The translations under genes and the position numbers were made by a program. The notes under the pieces are model-generated. The model was not told the origin of the DNA. It worked only from the letters and a program-made list of their open reading frames with translations, and searched no databases. Positions 49,832-58,648 of a stretch of 64,000 bases of DNA are shown here, piece by piece; the stretch's first letter is position 1; each line of letters opens with the position of its first letter. The stretch comes from Sphingomonas gei. Lineage in GTDB: Bacteria > Pseudomonadota > Alphaproteobacteria > Sphingomonadales > Sphingomonadaceae. The stretch covers positions 124,001 through 188,000 of the forward strand of contig NZ_SRXT01000008.1 in the NCBI RefSeq assembly GCF_004792685.1, in the 5' to 3' direction.

Positions 49832-52800
49832 TCAAGCGCGCGAGCCCAAGCTTTGCTCCGTCGCGACCAAGTCGGCCTTTCGCGCGGCGAGCAGCGCAGG
49901 CGGCAAGACGTGGAGCGTCGGCCCCGCGGTGTAGAGCAACGCCGCCTCGATTCGCCTGCCGGGGAAGATCACCGCCAGCGCCGCGGCGTAGGCCGCCATC
50001 TGGCGCAGATGATAAGCCGGGATCGCATCGAGAGTCGCAGGTGCCCGCCGCGCCGTCTTGAAGTCGACGACGCGGACGACATCGGAACCGACCACCAGCC
50101 GGTCGACCGTTCCCGACACCACCAGCCCCTCGACCACCGCCGCGATCGGTGCCTCGGCCAGCGCGTCGGGGGTAAAGAGTTCGGCAAAACCGGGATCCTC
50201 GATCACCGTCATGGCCGCCGCGGCGATTTCGCTCCGCGCGACCGCGTCCTCCACGCCTCCCGGTCCGGCCAGCCACCGCTCGGCGGCTCCGGCACGCGCA
50301 TCCGGCGCCAGCGCGGGCAGTCGCTCGAACAGCGCGTGGAGCAGTCGCCCGCGCTCGGCCGCAGCTCGCAACGCCGGGGTCGGCGGCGGATCGGCGGCAA
50401 GGTCTTCGCCGAGCGACGACGGCGCCAGCGGCCGCGGCGGCCGCGCCTCCGCCGGTGCCGGCTGCGCGATCCAGCCGGGCAGCGCGTCGGCAGGGTGCTC
50501 AACGCCAGGCCGCAGAGCAGCGAGCGAAACGGGTTCGGCCGGCCTGGTGCCGTGAAACGCACGCACCTCACCTTCGGGAACGCCGAGCGCATCGAACGCG
50601 CGTACACAGGCCGCGTACCAGCTGGCCTCCGGCGGCACACCCTTGGCCTGCGGCCCCAGCGCGCCGGCGATGACCAGCCGTTCCTCGGCACGAGTTGCGG
50701 CGACGTAGAACAGCCGCCAATGCTCCTGCAGCTCGCGCCGGTCGGCAATTTCGAGCACGGCGTCGAGCGGCCCGCCCCGCTCCGCCGCGCGCGGCCGGAA
50801 GATCGGGAACGGCGCGCCCTCATGCCCCCCGGGCACCCAGAGCAGGAAATCGCGGGGGGAGCGCGTCGGATCGACCGTCGCGTCGGCGAGGATCACCAGC
50901 GGCGCCTGCAGCCCCTTCGCACCGTGGGCCGTCATCACCCGTACCGCCCCCGCCGGCTGCGCCGCATCGCGGACGATCTCGACATCGCCGCGATCGAACC
51001 AGTCGAGGAAGCGCTGGAGCGAGGGCGTCGCGACATTCTCGAAATTGAGCGCGGCGTTGAGCAATTCCTCGATCGGATCGCGCGCTTCCTCGCCGAGCCG
51101 GAGCAGCAGCTTCCGCCGCCCGTCGAGCGGCCCCGACAATATCTCCTCAAGGAAGCGATAGGGCGTCGTGAAATCGGCGCGGTTGAGCAGCGTCTCCAGC
51201 GGCGCGATCCGATCCTTCGCCATGTCGCGCAAATGCGACCAGAGCGACGCGTTCTTCGGCCGCAACGCTGCGGCCATGAGGTCGTCCTGGCTCCAGCCGA
51301 TCAGCGGCGAGACCAGAAGCGATGCCAGCGACAGATCGTCCTCGGGCTGGAGCACGAAGCGCACCGCCGCGAGCAGATCCTGCACCGCGAGCGGCGCGTT
51401 GAGCCGCAGCCGGTCGACGCCCGCCACCGGCACCCCCTCGGCATAGAGCCGCGCGACGATCAGCGACGCCAGCTCGCCGCGACGCTTGACGAGGATCATC
51501 ACGTCCTCGGGGTGCAGCGGCCGGCCCTTGCTCTCGAGCATCAGCCCGTCGGCGAGCCACTTCTTGATCGCGCGCGCAATGTCTCCGGCCAGTTTGCGCG
51601 TGGTGTCGCCGACCCATTCCTCCTCGTCGGAAGCGCTGCCGCCCTCGGCGGTGGCCGGCCACAAGGTGACCGTCCCCGGCCCCGGCACTTCGCTGGCGTG
51701 CGGCTCGGCATCGCTGAGATCGCCCATTCCAGGCTCGGGCAGCCCGCCGAGCGCCGCGTCGACGAATTCGAGCACCGGGCGAGTCGAGCGGAAGCTGTGG
51801 GTGAGCGACAAGGATTCGAGTTCGCGCGCCTCGACGTCATAATCCGCCCGCACCCGCGACGCCTGCCAGAACCGCTCGAACGCCGCGCGGAAAAAGATCG
51901 GGTCGGTGCCCTGGAAGCCGAAGATCGCCTGCTTATAGTCGCCGACAGTGAACAGCGTGCGCAGCGCCTCGCCCCGCGCGCCCTCGCCCGCGAAGAACTC
52001 GTCGGCGATCGCACTGACGATCGCCCATTGCTGCGGATTGGTATCCTGCGCCTCGTCGATCAGGACGTGCTCGGTGACCTGGTCGAGCTTGTAGCGCACC
52101 CATTCGCCCATGCCGGGCTCGGCGAGCAAGGCGACGGTCTTGCGGATCAGGTCGTTGAAGTCGACTGCGCCGACGCGGCGCTTCGCCCGGCCATAGGTTT
52201 CCGCATAGACTCGCCCCGCCTCGAGCCCGCGTGCGAGCAGATCGGCGAAATCCGCCTGGACCTTCATCCCGATCAATTGTCCGCAATGCCCGTGCAGCCG
52301 CATCGCGAGATCGGCATAAGCCGCATCCTGCGGCGCCTGCCCCTTGCCGAACGAGCGCGGCTCGCCCTTGGCGGTGGCCCAGACGGAGTGGAGGTCGGCC
52401 AGCCGCAGCGCGCGCTTGGCCGGCGGCAGCGTGAGCCACATCGCGATCTCCTCCGCGCGCGCGAGGCCGGACTTGGTCCCCCAATTCGCGTTCATCGCCG
52501 CGATTTCGCGCAGACCGCTGCAGTCGAACGTATCGTCGCCGCAGCAAGTCTCGATCTCTGCGGCGATGTCTCCGCTCGGCAAGTTCATCGCGCGCCGCAG
52601 GAAGGGCTGGATCCCGCTCGGCAGGCCCGCCATTGCTTCGGCGTTCGACGCGCAGATCTTGAGAAACGCCTCGGCCTTGCCTTCGCCGAGCCTGAGGCTG
52701 AGCGCGCCCACGGAGTCGATCAATGCGGTCCGCCCCTCGCGCCCGGCATCGACCAGCATCTCGGCGAGTGCCTCGCGGGCGAGCACCGCTTCCTCGCGCT

Positions 52801-53260
52801 GGTCGAGCGGGCGGAAGCCGGGGACCAGCCCCGCCTCGACCGGGAATGCCGATAGCAAGGACTGGCAGAAGCTGTGGATCGTCTGGATGCGGATGCCGCC
52901 GCCAGGCGCGTCGAGCACCTTGGCGAACAAGGTGCGCGCACGGGCGCGGCCCTCGGGCGCGATGCTCTCGCCCAATGCTTCGAGATCGGCGACCAGTTCG
53001 GCATCGCTCGCCCGCACCCAGCGCGCCAGCCGGCTGGTGATCCGCTCGGACATTTCGGCGGCGCCTGCCTTGGTGAAGGTCAGGCACAGGATCGCGCCGG
53101 GATCGGTGCCGGCGAGCAGCAGCCGCCAGACGCGCGCGGCGAGCACCTGGGTCTTGCCGGTGCCGGCGGAGGCGGACAGCCAGATGTGTCGCGCCGGATC
53201 ACTGGCGCGGCGCTGATTGCCCTTGAGGGGGTGGAGCGGACGGACCTCACTCACGGCCAT
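49832..53260 (-). CDS. addA: Double-strand break repair helicase-nuclease AddA
   Basis: 1142 residues. UvrD/Rep-type helicase motifs: Walker A ASAGTGKT (30-37), motif Ia CLTFTKAGAAEMSERI, motif II HVLIDEAQDTNPQQW, motif III TVGDYKQAIFGFQGTDP, SLTHSFRSTRPVLEF, and motif VI AATRAEERLVIAG. The C-terminal RecB-type nuclease domain contains VVRVVDFKTARR with the catalytic Asp and Lys. With AddB it processes DNA ends for RecA loading, replacing RecBCD. Its start overlaps the end of addB by 14 nt, so the subunits are co-translated. Confidence 0.95.
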   Translation of the reverse strand: MAVSEVRPLHPLKGNQRRASDPARHIWLSASAGTGKTQVLAARVWRLLLAGTDPGAILCLTFTKAGAAEMSERITSRLARWVRASDAELVADLEALGESIAPEGRARARTLFAKVLDAPGGGIRIQTIHSFCQSLLSAFPVEAGLVPGFRPLDQREEAVLAREALAEMLVDAGREGRTALIDSVGALSLRLGEGKAEAFLKICASNAEAMAGLPSGIQPFLRRAMNLPSGDIAAEIETCCGDDTFDCSGLREIAAMNANWGTKSGLARAEEIAMWLTLPPAKRALRLADLHSVWATAKGEPRSFGKGQAPQDAAYADLAMRLHGHCGQLIGMKVQADFADLLARGLEAGRVYAETYGRAKRRVGAVDFNDLIRKTVALLAEPGMGEWVRYKLDQVTEHVLIDEAQDTNPQQWAIVSAIADEFFAGEGARGEALRTLFTVGDYKQAIFGFQGTDPIFFRAAFERFWQASRVRADYDVEARELESLSLTHSFRSTRPVLEFVDAALGGLPEPGMGDLSDAEPHASEVPGPGTVTLWPATAEGGSASDEEEWVGDTTRKLAGDIARAIKKWLADGLMLESKGRPLHPEDVMILVKRRGELASLIVARLYAEGVPVAGVDRLRLNAPLAVQDLLAAVRFVLQPEDDLSLASLLVSPLIGWSQDDLMAAALRPKNASLWSHLRDMAKDRIAPLETLLNRADFTTPYRFLEEILSGPLDGRRKLLLRLGEEARDPIEELLNAALNFENVATPSLQRFLDWFDRGDVEIVRDAAQPAGAVRVMTAHGAKGLQAPLVILADATVDPTRSPRDFLLWVPGGHEGAPFPIFRPRAAERGGPLDAVLEIADRRELQEHWRLFYVAATRAEERLVIAGALGPQAKGVPPEASWYAACVRAFDALGVPEGEVRAFHGTRPAEPVSLAALRPGVEHPADALPGWIAQPAPAEARPPRPLAPSSLGEDLAADPPPTPALRAAAERGRLLHALFERLPALAPDARAGAAERWLAGPGGVEDAVARSEIAAAAMTVIEDPGFAELFTPDALAEAPIAAVVEGLVVSGTVDRLVVGSDVVRVVDFKTARRAPATLDAIPAYHLRQMAAYAAALAVIFPGRRIEAALLYTAGPTLHVLPPALLAARKADLVATEQSLGSRA

Positions 53261-56177
53261 ACCATTCGTCTCGCCGCATCAACTGGTCATATTCGGCATA
53301 AGGCGCGTAATCGGGGTGCAGCTTGGCGGTGAAGGGCTCGTCCCCGGTCAGCCACATCCGCGCCGCGCCTTCGAACTGCGCCACCGCGCGGTCGATGAAC
53401 TCGTCTGCCGGCAGATAATCGCGGCGCTTGGGATCGCACGGGCTCTCGACATAGCCGAAGGCGCCGCGGCTGTTCTTCGACAGCGACCAATATTCGAACT
53501 GCTTCGCGCGCCCGGCGATCCCGTAGAACCCGCCGCGCTCGGCGATCAGCCCGAGCAGCCCGAGCTGGAGGCTGAACCCCTCGCGCACCGCGGCGAGGCT
53601 CGGCGGCTTGCCGGTCTTGTAATCGACGATCGCGAGGCTGCCGTCGCCCATCCGGTCGATCCGGTCGAAGGTGCCGCTCAACTCGACTCCCGCAAACGGA
53701 AGCACGCCCCGTTTCTCCACGGCGATTACGCTGCGAGACGGGTCGGCAGCGATCTGCGCAGCGATCCAGTCCACCGCCTCCATCAGCCTCGGCGCCCATA
53801 GCGCCCGCATCATCGGATGCGTCCGCTCATCGGCCAGCATCGCCTCGGCGCGCGCACGGAGTTGCTGTGGCGCGCAATCGTCCTCGGCGAACCAGCGTTC
53901 GAGCACCGCATGCACTGCGGTTCCGCGCCACGCCGCGCTCGGATCGGCATCGACCGGATCGAGCGGCATCAGCCGCAGCATCCGCCGCGCGTAAAACGCA
54001 TAAGGGTCTGCCTTGAGCCGATCGACTTCGGTCACCGACAACGCCTTGGGGCGCAATTCCACCGGCGGTTGGGGGGCAGGCCGTTCGGCAGGCGCGTGCG
54101 CCCCCGGATCGTCGATCCCGCGCAGCCACGCCGCGATCTCCCGGGCGCGTTCCAGCCCACCCGACAATGCTTCGAGCCGCAGCCAGAAACGCGAGGCGAT
54201 CGTGGGCGCACTGGCATCGCGCCGGGCGCGGGTGAGCAGCACCTGCGGCGCGCCCAGCCCGCCGGCAAGGTCATGCGCCGAAAGCCCGATCCGCCGCTCG
54301 AGTCCCGGCAGGCCGAGCTCGGCGCGGATCCGCGGCGCCAGCCACGGGTCGGGCGCGGGCAGCCCGGGCCAGACGCCTTCGTTCAATCCGCCGAGTATCA
54401 TCAGATCGGCGGTCTGCAGCCGCGCCTCGATCAGGCCGAGGATCGCGAGGCGTGGATGCCCACCCTGGGGCGGCCGCACCGCGACTTCGTCCATCAAGGT
54501 GCGCAGCATCGGCGCGAGCGCTTCGGGCTCGGCACGCGGCGGGCCGTTCGCGGCCTCGCGCTCGGCGGCATCGAGCAAATTCGCCGCCTCTCGTCCCTCG
54601 GCGCGGGCCCAGAGGGCATCGCCGCCCAAAGCCTGTGCGGTCTCGCGCAGCCCCGCCAGCAATGCCGGCACCGGCTGCGCCCCACCGGCGAAGATTTCCT
54701 CCAGCGGTGCCAGCAGCGCTCGCGCCTCGGGCCACCAGCGCTGGGCCGCGCGGCGCAGATGCCCGTCCCTGCCCTCCTGCTCGGCGAGATGGCGATCGAT
54801 CCCGGCCAGTCCCGGTGCCGGCCGTGGTCCACGCAGCGCGCGGTCGAGCCGGCGCACGCCTTCGAGCCACTCGGCGCGACGCTCGGCCATCACCAGCGGA
54901 TGCTTGAGCAAGGTCAGCAATGGCAGCGGTGCAAAGCCCTGCGCCGCGGCTTCGGCGAGCGCGAGCAGCAAGGTTCCCGGCGGCAGGATCGACAAGGCCT
55001 GTCCCGCCGAATCGTCCACCGCGATCCCCCAGCGAGCGCAATGCGCCGCCACGCGACGCGCCAGCACGCGGTCCGGCGTCACCAGGGCCGCGGTCCGCCC
55101 CGGCGTCTCGAGCACTTCGCGCAGCGCCAGCGCGATCCCCTGCGCCTCCTCGGCAGGCGTCGCGACTTCGAGCACGCGCACGCCATCGAGCCGCCGCTCG
55201 GCCGCCGGCAGCGCGGTCCAGCCATGGGTCAGTTCGGGCGGCGCCATTGCCGACGCGATCGCCTTGCTCCGCGCCGGCGGTGCGTCATGCTCGCTCACCA
55301 CCCGCCACGGATCGAATTCGCTGCGATGCACGCCCATCCGGTCGAGCAAGAGCTTCAAATGGAATTGCGGATGGCTCTCCAGACTGCGCCGGCGGCGCCC
55401 GCTGACCGGGTCGGGCTTGTGCGGCCCCAGCGCGTCCCATTCCATGTCGCTGATCCCGGTGGCGAGTCCCGGCAGCACCACCATCCCCTGTGGCATTCCT
55501 GAAATGCTGCGCAGCAATCGTGCGAAGACCGGGGCCGGTGCCGCCACGCCGGCCGCGCAGACGAAGCCGTTCGGCGGGGCAATGCGCCAGCGCTTCGCGA
55601 CCTTGTCGATCAGCCGCCGCCGGCGCTCGGCAAGGTCGACTCGCCCGAGCCGCTCCAATTCCTTCGGCCAGCGTGTCAGCACGACCTCGAACAAAGCGAG
55701 CGAGCGCTCCCAATGCGCCGAAAGCTCCTGGCTGAGTTCGATTTCCTTGAGCGCGCGCGGCGCGACTTCCTCGATCAGCAATTGGTCGAGCGTAGTGGCG
55801 AGGTCGCCGGCGAGCCGGACCGCCTCCGCCGCATCGACCTGCGCGCCGCTTTCCTGGATCAGCCGCGCGAGGATCATCCGACGCTGAAGCGGCTCGACCG
55901 CAGGCGGTATCGGCTCCGCGTCATCGGCGCTGTCGAACACCGCCTCGTCCAGCTCGGGATCGCCGACCGCCACCAGCCGCGGCAGCAGCAGCCCGCCCTC
56001 GCTGGCCCGCACGAACGCGTCCTGGATCGCCCGCTTGGCGCGGTTGTTGGGCAGCAGCACCAGCCCACGCGCCAGCCGAATCGGATCGCTACCGAAGCGC
56101 CGGATCAGCCCGATCGCCAGCGCATCGGCAAAGGCACGGTGCGGCGGGATGGTGTAGAGATGGAGGCGTTCGGGCAT
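53247..56177 (-). CDS. addB: Double-strand break repair protein AddB
   Basis: 976 residues, alphaproteobacterial AddB length. The N-terminal half is an inactivated helicase fold (RLARGLVLLPNNRAKRAIQDAFV; GEGVWPG-like GLNEGVWPGLPAPDPW). The C-terminal nuclease domain begins at KALSVTEVDRLKADPYAFYARRML, and GTFDRIDRMGDGSLAIVDYKTGKPP provides the catalytic Asp-Tyr-Lys motif. AddB scans for recombination hotspots and degrades one strand. The ribosome site (GGGAGGGGAGA) lies in the edge of the inverted repeat immediately upstream. Confidence 0.94.
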   Translation of the reverse strand: MPERLHLYTIPPHRAFADALAIGLIRRFGSDPIRLARGLVLLPNNRAKRAIQDAFVRASEGGLLLPRLVAVGDPELDEAVFDSADDAEPIPPAVEPLQRRMILARLIQESGAQVDAAEAVRLAGDLATTLDQLLIEEVAPRALKEIELSQELSAHWERSLALFEVVLTRWPKELERLGRVDLAERRRRLIDKVAKRWRIAPPNGFVCAAGVAAPAPVFARLLRSISGMPQGMVVLPGLATGISDMEWDALGPHKPDPVSGRRRRSLESHPQFHLKLLLDRMGVHRSEFDPWRVVSEHDAPPARSKAIASAMAPPELTHGWTALPAAERRLDGVRVLEVATPAEEAQGIALALREVLETPGRTAALVTPDRVLARRVAAHCARWGIAVDDSAGQALSILPPGTLLLALAEAAAQGFAPLPLLTLLKHPLVMAERRAEWLEGVRRLDRALRGPRPAPGLAGIDRHLAEQEGRDGHLRRAAQRWWPEARALLAPLEEIFAGGAQPVPALLAGLRETAQALGGDALWARAEGREAANLLDAAEREAANGPPRAEPEALAPMLRTLMDEVAVRPPQGGHPRLAILGLIEARLQTADLMILGGLNEGVWPGLPAPDPWLAPRIRAELGLPGLERRIGLSAHDLAGGLGAPQVLLTRARRDASAPTIASRFWLRLEALSGGLERAREIAAWLRGIDDPGAHAPAERPAPQPPVELRPKALSVTEVDRLKADPYAFYARRMLRLMPLDPVDADPSAAWRGTAVHAVLERWFAEDDCAPQQLRARAEAMLADERTHPMMRALWAPRLMEAVDWIAAQIAADPSRSVIAVEKRGVLPFAGVELSGTFDRIDRMGDGSLAIVDYKTGKPPSLAAVREGFSLQLGLLGLIAERGGFYGIAGRAKQFEYWSLSKNSRGAFGYVESPCDPKRRDYLPADEFIDRAVAQFEGAARMWLTGDEPFTAKLHPDYAPYAEYDQLMRRDEWYGRE

Positions 56178-56184
56178 CTATACT

Positions 56185-56312
56185 TTCTCCCCTCCCTGAA
56201 AGCGAGGGGTCGGGGGTGGGTGGCGAGCGTAGCGAGCCTCCTTCGCCGGAGGCAAGCGCGCCGCTCGCGCGGCGCACCCACCCTTAGCCCCTCCCTTTCA
56301 GGGAGGGGAACA
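56185..56312. repeat. Inverted repeat element, GGGAGG type (copy B), between murU and addB
   Basis: TTCTCCCCTCCCTGAAAG at the left edge pairs with CTTTCAGGGAGGGGAACA at the right edge with few mismatches, and inner CACCCACC/GGGTGGGTG also pair. Read on the minus strand, the left edge supplies the purine-rich GGGAGGGGAGA ribosome site of addB. Confidence 0.8.
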
Positions 56313-56317
56313 GAAGT

Positions 56318-57073
56318 TCAAATCTCCGCCAGCACCGCCTCGGCCGCGCCCACCGCCGCCGGCGTCCCGACATCGAACCACAGTCCCTGGTGCACCACGC
56401 CCCAAAGCCGCCCCGCCTCGAGCGCGCGGTTGAAGAACAGGTTGGTCGAGAACGGCCCCTCGGGCCAATCGCGGATCAATCGCGGCGACAGGATCGACAC
56501 GCCGATGAACACGAACGGCGCGAGCCGGCCCGGCTTGCGGCGCTCGGTGATCCGTCCCATCGGGTCGAGCCGGAAATCGCCCTGCCCCTTGTGGCAATTG
56601 GCGCGCGCGAGCGGCACCAGCAGCAGCAGTGCGTCCATCCGCGCATCGTCCCATTGCGCCGCCAGCCCGCGGATCGCGTCGATCGGCCCGTCGACCCACA
56701 GATTGTCGCTGTTGACGCAGAGGAACGGCGAGTCGCCGATCATCTCGCGTGCCTGGACGATGCCGCCGCCGGTCTCCATCAATTGACGCCGCTCGTCGGA
56801 GATCACGACGTCCAGATCCTTCACGCGCGCGCGCAGATGGGCTTCCATCTGATCGGCGAGATAATGGACGTTGACGATCGCGCGCTTCACCCCGGCGGTG
56901 CGCAGATGATCGAAAGTGTGATCGATCAGCGCCTTGCCGGCCACTTCGACCAATGGCTTGGGCCGCGTCGCGGTGAGCGGGCGCATCCTTTTGCCCAGCC
57001 CCGCCGCCATCACCATCGCCGTTTCGGGCACGGCCGCATCGGGCTGCGGCCGCAGCGAATAGACTCCGCTCAT
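56318..57073 (-). CDS. murU: N-acetylmuramate-1-phosphate uridylyltransferase MurU-like nucleotidyltransferase
   Basis: 251 residues from ATG 57073, which overlaps the amgK stop (ATGA). The nucleotidyltransferase signature AMVMAAGLGKRMRPLTATRPKPLVEVAGKALI is complete, with the catalytic Asp in FLCVNSDNLWVDGP and the C-terminal FDVGTPAAVGAAEAVL. In the AmgK/MurU recycling route, MurNAc-1-phosphate plus UTP gives UDP-MurNAc, bypassing MurA. The adjacency to amgK supports this over a generic sugar-1-phosphate nucleotidyltransferase. Confidence 0.88.
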   Translation of the reverse strand: MSGVYSLRPQPDAAVPETAMVMAAGLGKRMRPLTATRPKPLVEVAGKALIDHTFDHLRTAGVKRAIVNVHYLADQMEAHLRARVKDLDVVISDERRQLMETGGGIVQAREMIGDSPFLCVNSDNLWVDGPIDAIRGLAAQWDDARMDALLLLVPLARANCHKGQGDFRLDPMGRITERRKPGRLAPFVFIGVSILSPRLIRDWPEGPFSTNLFFNRALEAGRLWGVVHQGLWFDVGTPAAVGAAEAVLAEI

Positions 57074-58071
57074 TCGCCGACGATCGCCAGCGGATCGCCG
57101 CGCATCTCGGTCGGCACGTTGGCGTCGAACCAGTCCGACACCGGCTTGAGCGCCGGATGCTTCAAATCGCGCTCGAGATATCCCCAGACGCGCGGACACA
57201 ATCCCGGATAACGCTGCTTGCCATCGCGCTTCCACAGCCGGGTGAAGATGCCGACGATCTTGGCGTTCCGCTGCGCGCCGAGCACGTTATAGGCGATTTC
57301 GAACGCATCGCCCGCACCGGTGATCCTCTGATAGCGATCGAGCATCGCGGTCTCGAGCTCGGGCGCGACGTCGCGCCGCGCATCCTGCAGCAGCGAGACG
57401 AGGTCATAGGCGGGGTGGCCCGCAAGCGCGTCCTGGAAATCGAGAAGGCCCAAACTCTCGCTACCTTCGATCAGCATGATGTTCTCGGCATGGTAGTCGC
57501 GCAGCACCGTGACGGGCGTATGACCCGTCAGCAGCGGCACCAGCACCTGATCCCACGCATCGACATACCCCTGCATATCGACTTCGAGTCCGACTGCGGG
57601 CGTGTACCATTCGGGCAGCAACGCCACTTCGCGCTGATATTCGGCCAGGTCGTAGGGTCGGATATCCGCCGCTTCGTGCTGGCCGAGCCGAATCAACAGA
57701 TCGACAGCCTCTTCGTAGAGCCGCAACTCGCTTTCGGGCGCGGCGTCGACCGTTTCACGCAGCCTGGCATCGCCGAAATCTTCCAGCAGGATGAGTCCCT
57801 GCTCCAGATTTTCGGACAGGATCCGCGGCGCGGCGAACCCGCGCTCGCCGAGCCAGCGGGCAATCGAAATGAACGGCCGCGGATCCTCGTATGGCGGCGG
57901 CGCATCCATCAGGATCGCACTGCGATCGTGGTGGACGACACGGAAATAGCGGCGGAACGACGCGTCGCCGGCGAGCGGCCGGATCTCGGCGCCTTCCCAT
58001 CCGGCGGCAATCAGGAAATCGGGGGCCGCAGCGGGCGGGTTCATGTCGGCTATGGGAGGATTTGAGGCCAT
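57070..58071 (-). CDS. amgK: Anomeric MurNAc/GlcNAc kinase AmgK-like phosphotransferase
   Basis: 333 residues. Aminoglycoside-phosphotransferase fold: GDASFRRYFRVV (nucleotide loop), AILMDAPPP, LILLEDFGDA, the catalytic HxD-type loop TVLRDYHAENIM and the metal site GLLDFQDALAGHPAYDLVSLLQDARR. AmgK phosphorylates MurNAc or GlcNAc at C1 for peptidoglycan recycling. Three starts are possible (58083, 58071, 58044); I chose ATG 58071 because GGAAGGA sits 5 nt upstream. It overlaps tsaE by 22 nt in another frame. murU follows with an ATGA overlap. Confidence 0.9.
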   Translation of the reverse strand: MASNPPIADMNPPAAAPDFLIAAGWEGAEIRPLAGDASFRRYFRVVHHDRSAILMDAPPPYEDPRPFISIARWLGERGFAAPRILSENLEQGLILLEDFGDARLRETVDAAPESELRLYEEAVDLLIRLGQHEAADIRPYDLAEYQREVALLPEWYTPAVGLEVDMQGYVDAWDQVLVPLLTGHTPVTVLRDYHAENIMLIEGSESLGLLDFQDALAGHPAYDLVSLLQDARRDVAPELETAMLDRYQRITGAGDAFEIAYNVLGAQRNAKIVGIFTRLWKRDGKQRYPGLCPRVWGYLERDLKHPALKPVSDWFDANVPTEMRGDPLAIVGE

Positions 58072-58499
58072 CGGTCCTTCCATGCCGCCGGCACCTTCGC
58101 TGTCAAGACGCGCGCGCCATCCGGCGTCGGTTCCAGGCTGAGCCACAACGCATCGTGCCAGTACGCCGCGCCAAAGCGTTCGGGCCATTCGACGATCAGC
58201 AGCGAATCGCCGCGCGCGTCGTCGAGCCCCAATTCCTCGGCTTCGTCGGGATGTTCGATCCGATAGAGATCGACGTGGAGCACCGGGAAGCGCACCTCGG
58301 GCGGATCATAAGGCTGGACGATCGCGAAGCTCGGGCTCGGTGCCTCCTCTTCCAGCCCGAGCGCGGCGAGCAGCCCGCGTGCGATGCTGGTCTTGCCCGC
58401 GCCGAGCGGACCGGACAGCGCGATCACATCGCCGGGGCGGACGAGCTCGGCGAGACGCGCGCCGAGGGCCAGCGATTCTTCGGGCGAAGCGAGCAACAC
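58050..58499 (-). CDS. tsaE: tRNA threonylcarbamoyladenosine biosynthesis ATPase TsaE
   Basis: 149 residues from GTG 58499. P-loop G-P-L-G-A-G-K-T at 30-37 (LSGPLGAGKTSIARGLL), then family-typical APSPSFAIVQPY, HVDLYRIEHPDEAEELGLDD and LLIVEWPERFG. TsaE is the ATPase partner of TsaD/TsaB in t6A37 modification of tRNA and is essential in most bacteria. The ribosome site GGGAGGATTTTAA lies at the edge of the repeat element immediately upstream. It leads the tsaE-amgK-murU unit. Confidence 0.95.
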   Translation of the reverse strand: MLLASPEESLALGARLAELVRPGDVIALSGPLGAGKTSIARGLLAALGLEEEAPSPSFAIVQPYDPPEVRFPVLHVDLYRIEHPDEAEELGLDDARGDSLLIVEWPERFGAAYWHDALWLSLEPTPDGARVLTAKVPAAWKDRWPQILP

Positions 58500-58502
58500 T
58501 TA

Positions 58503-58639
58503 AAATCCTCCCCCCGGGAGGGGGAGGTGTCGTGCGCAGCACGACGGAGGGGGTGCTTTCCGCAAGCGACACGGCGAGGTGGAGAGCACCCCCTCCGTCA
58601 GCCTGCGGCTGCCACCGCCCCCTCCCGGGGGGAGGATTT
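58503..58639. repeat. Long inverted repeat element, GGGAGG type (copy C), between divL and tsaE
   Basis: 27-bp arms at 58503-58529 and 58613-58639 are reverse complements with a single mismatch (edges AAATCCTCCCCCC and GGGGGGAGGATTT). Inner GACGGAGGGGGTGCT pairs with AGCACCCCCTCCGTC. The edge next to tsaE supplies its Shine-Dalgarno sequence. Confidence 0.85.
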
Positions 58640-58648
58640 GCTCCAGCC

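Noticed and set aside
49814..52855. 1013-codon plus-strand open frame
   Set aside because: It is antisense to addA, with no recognisable domain and an Arg-rich composition.
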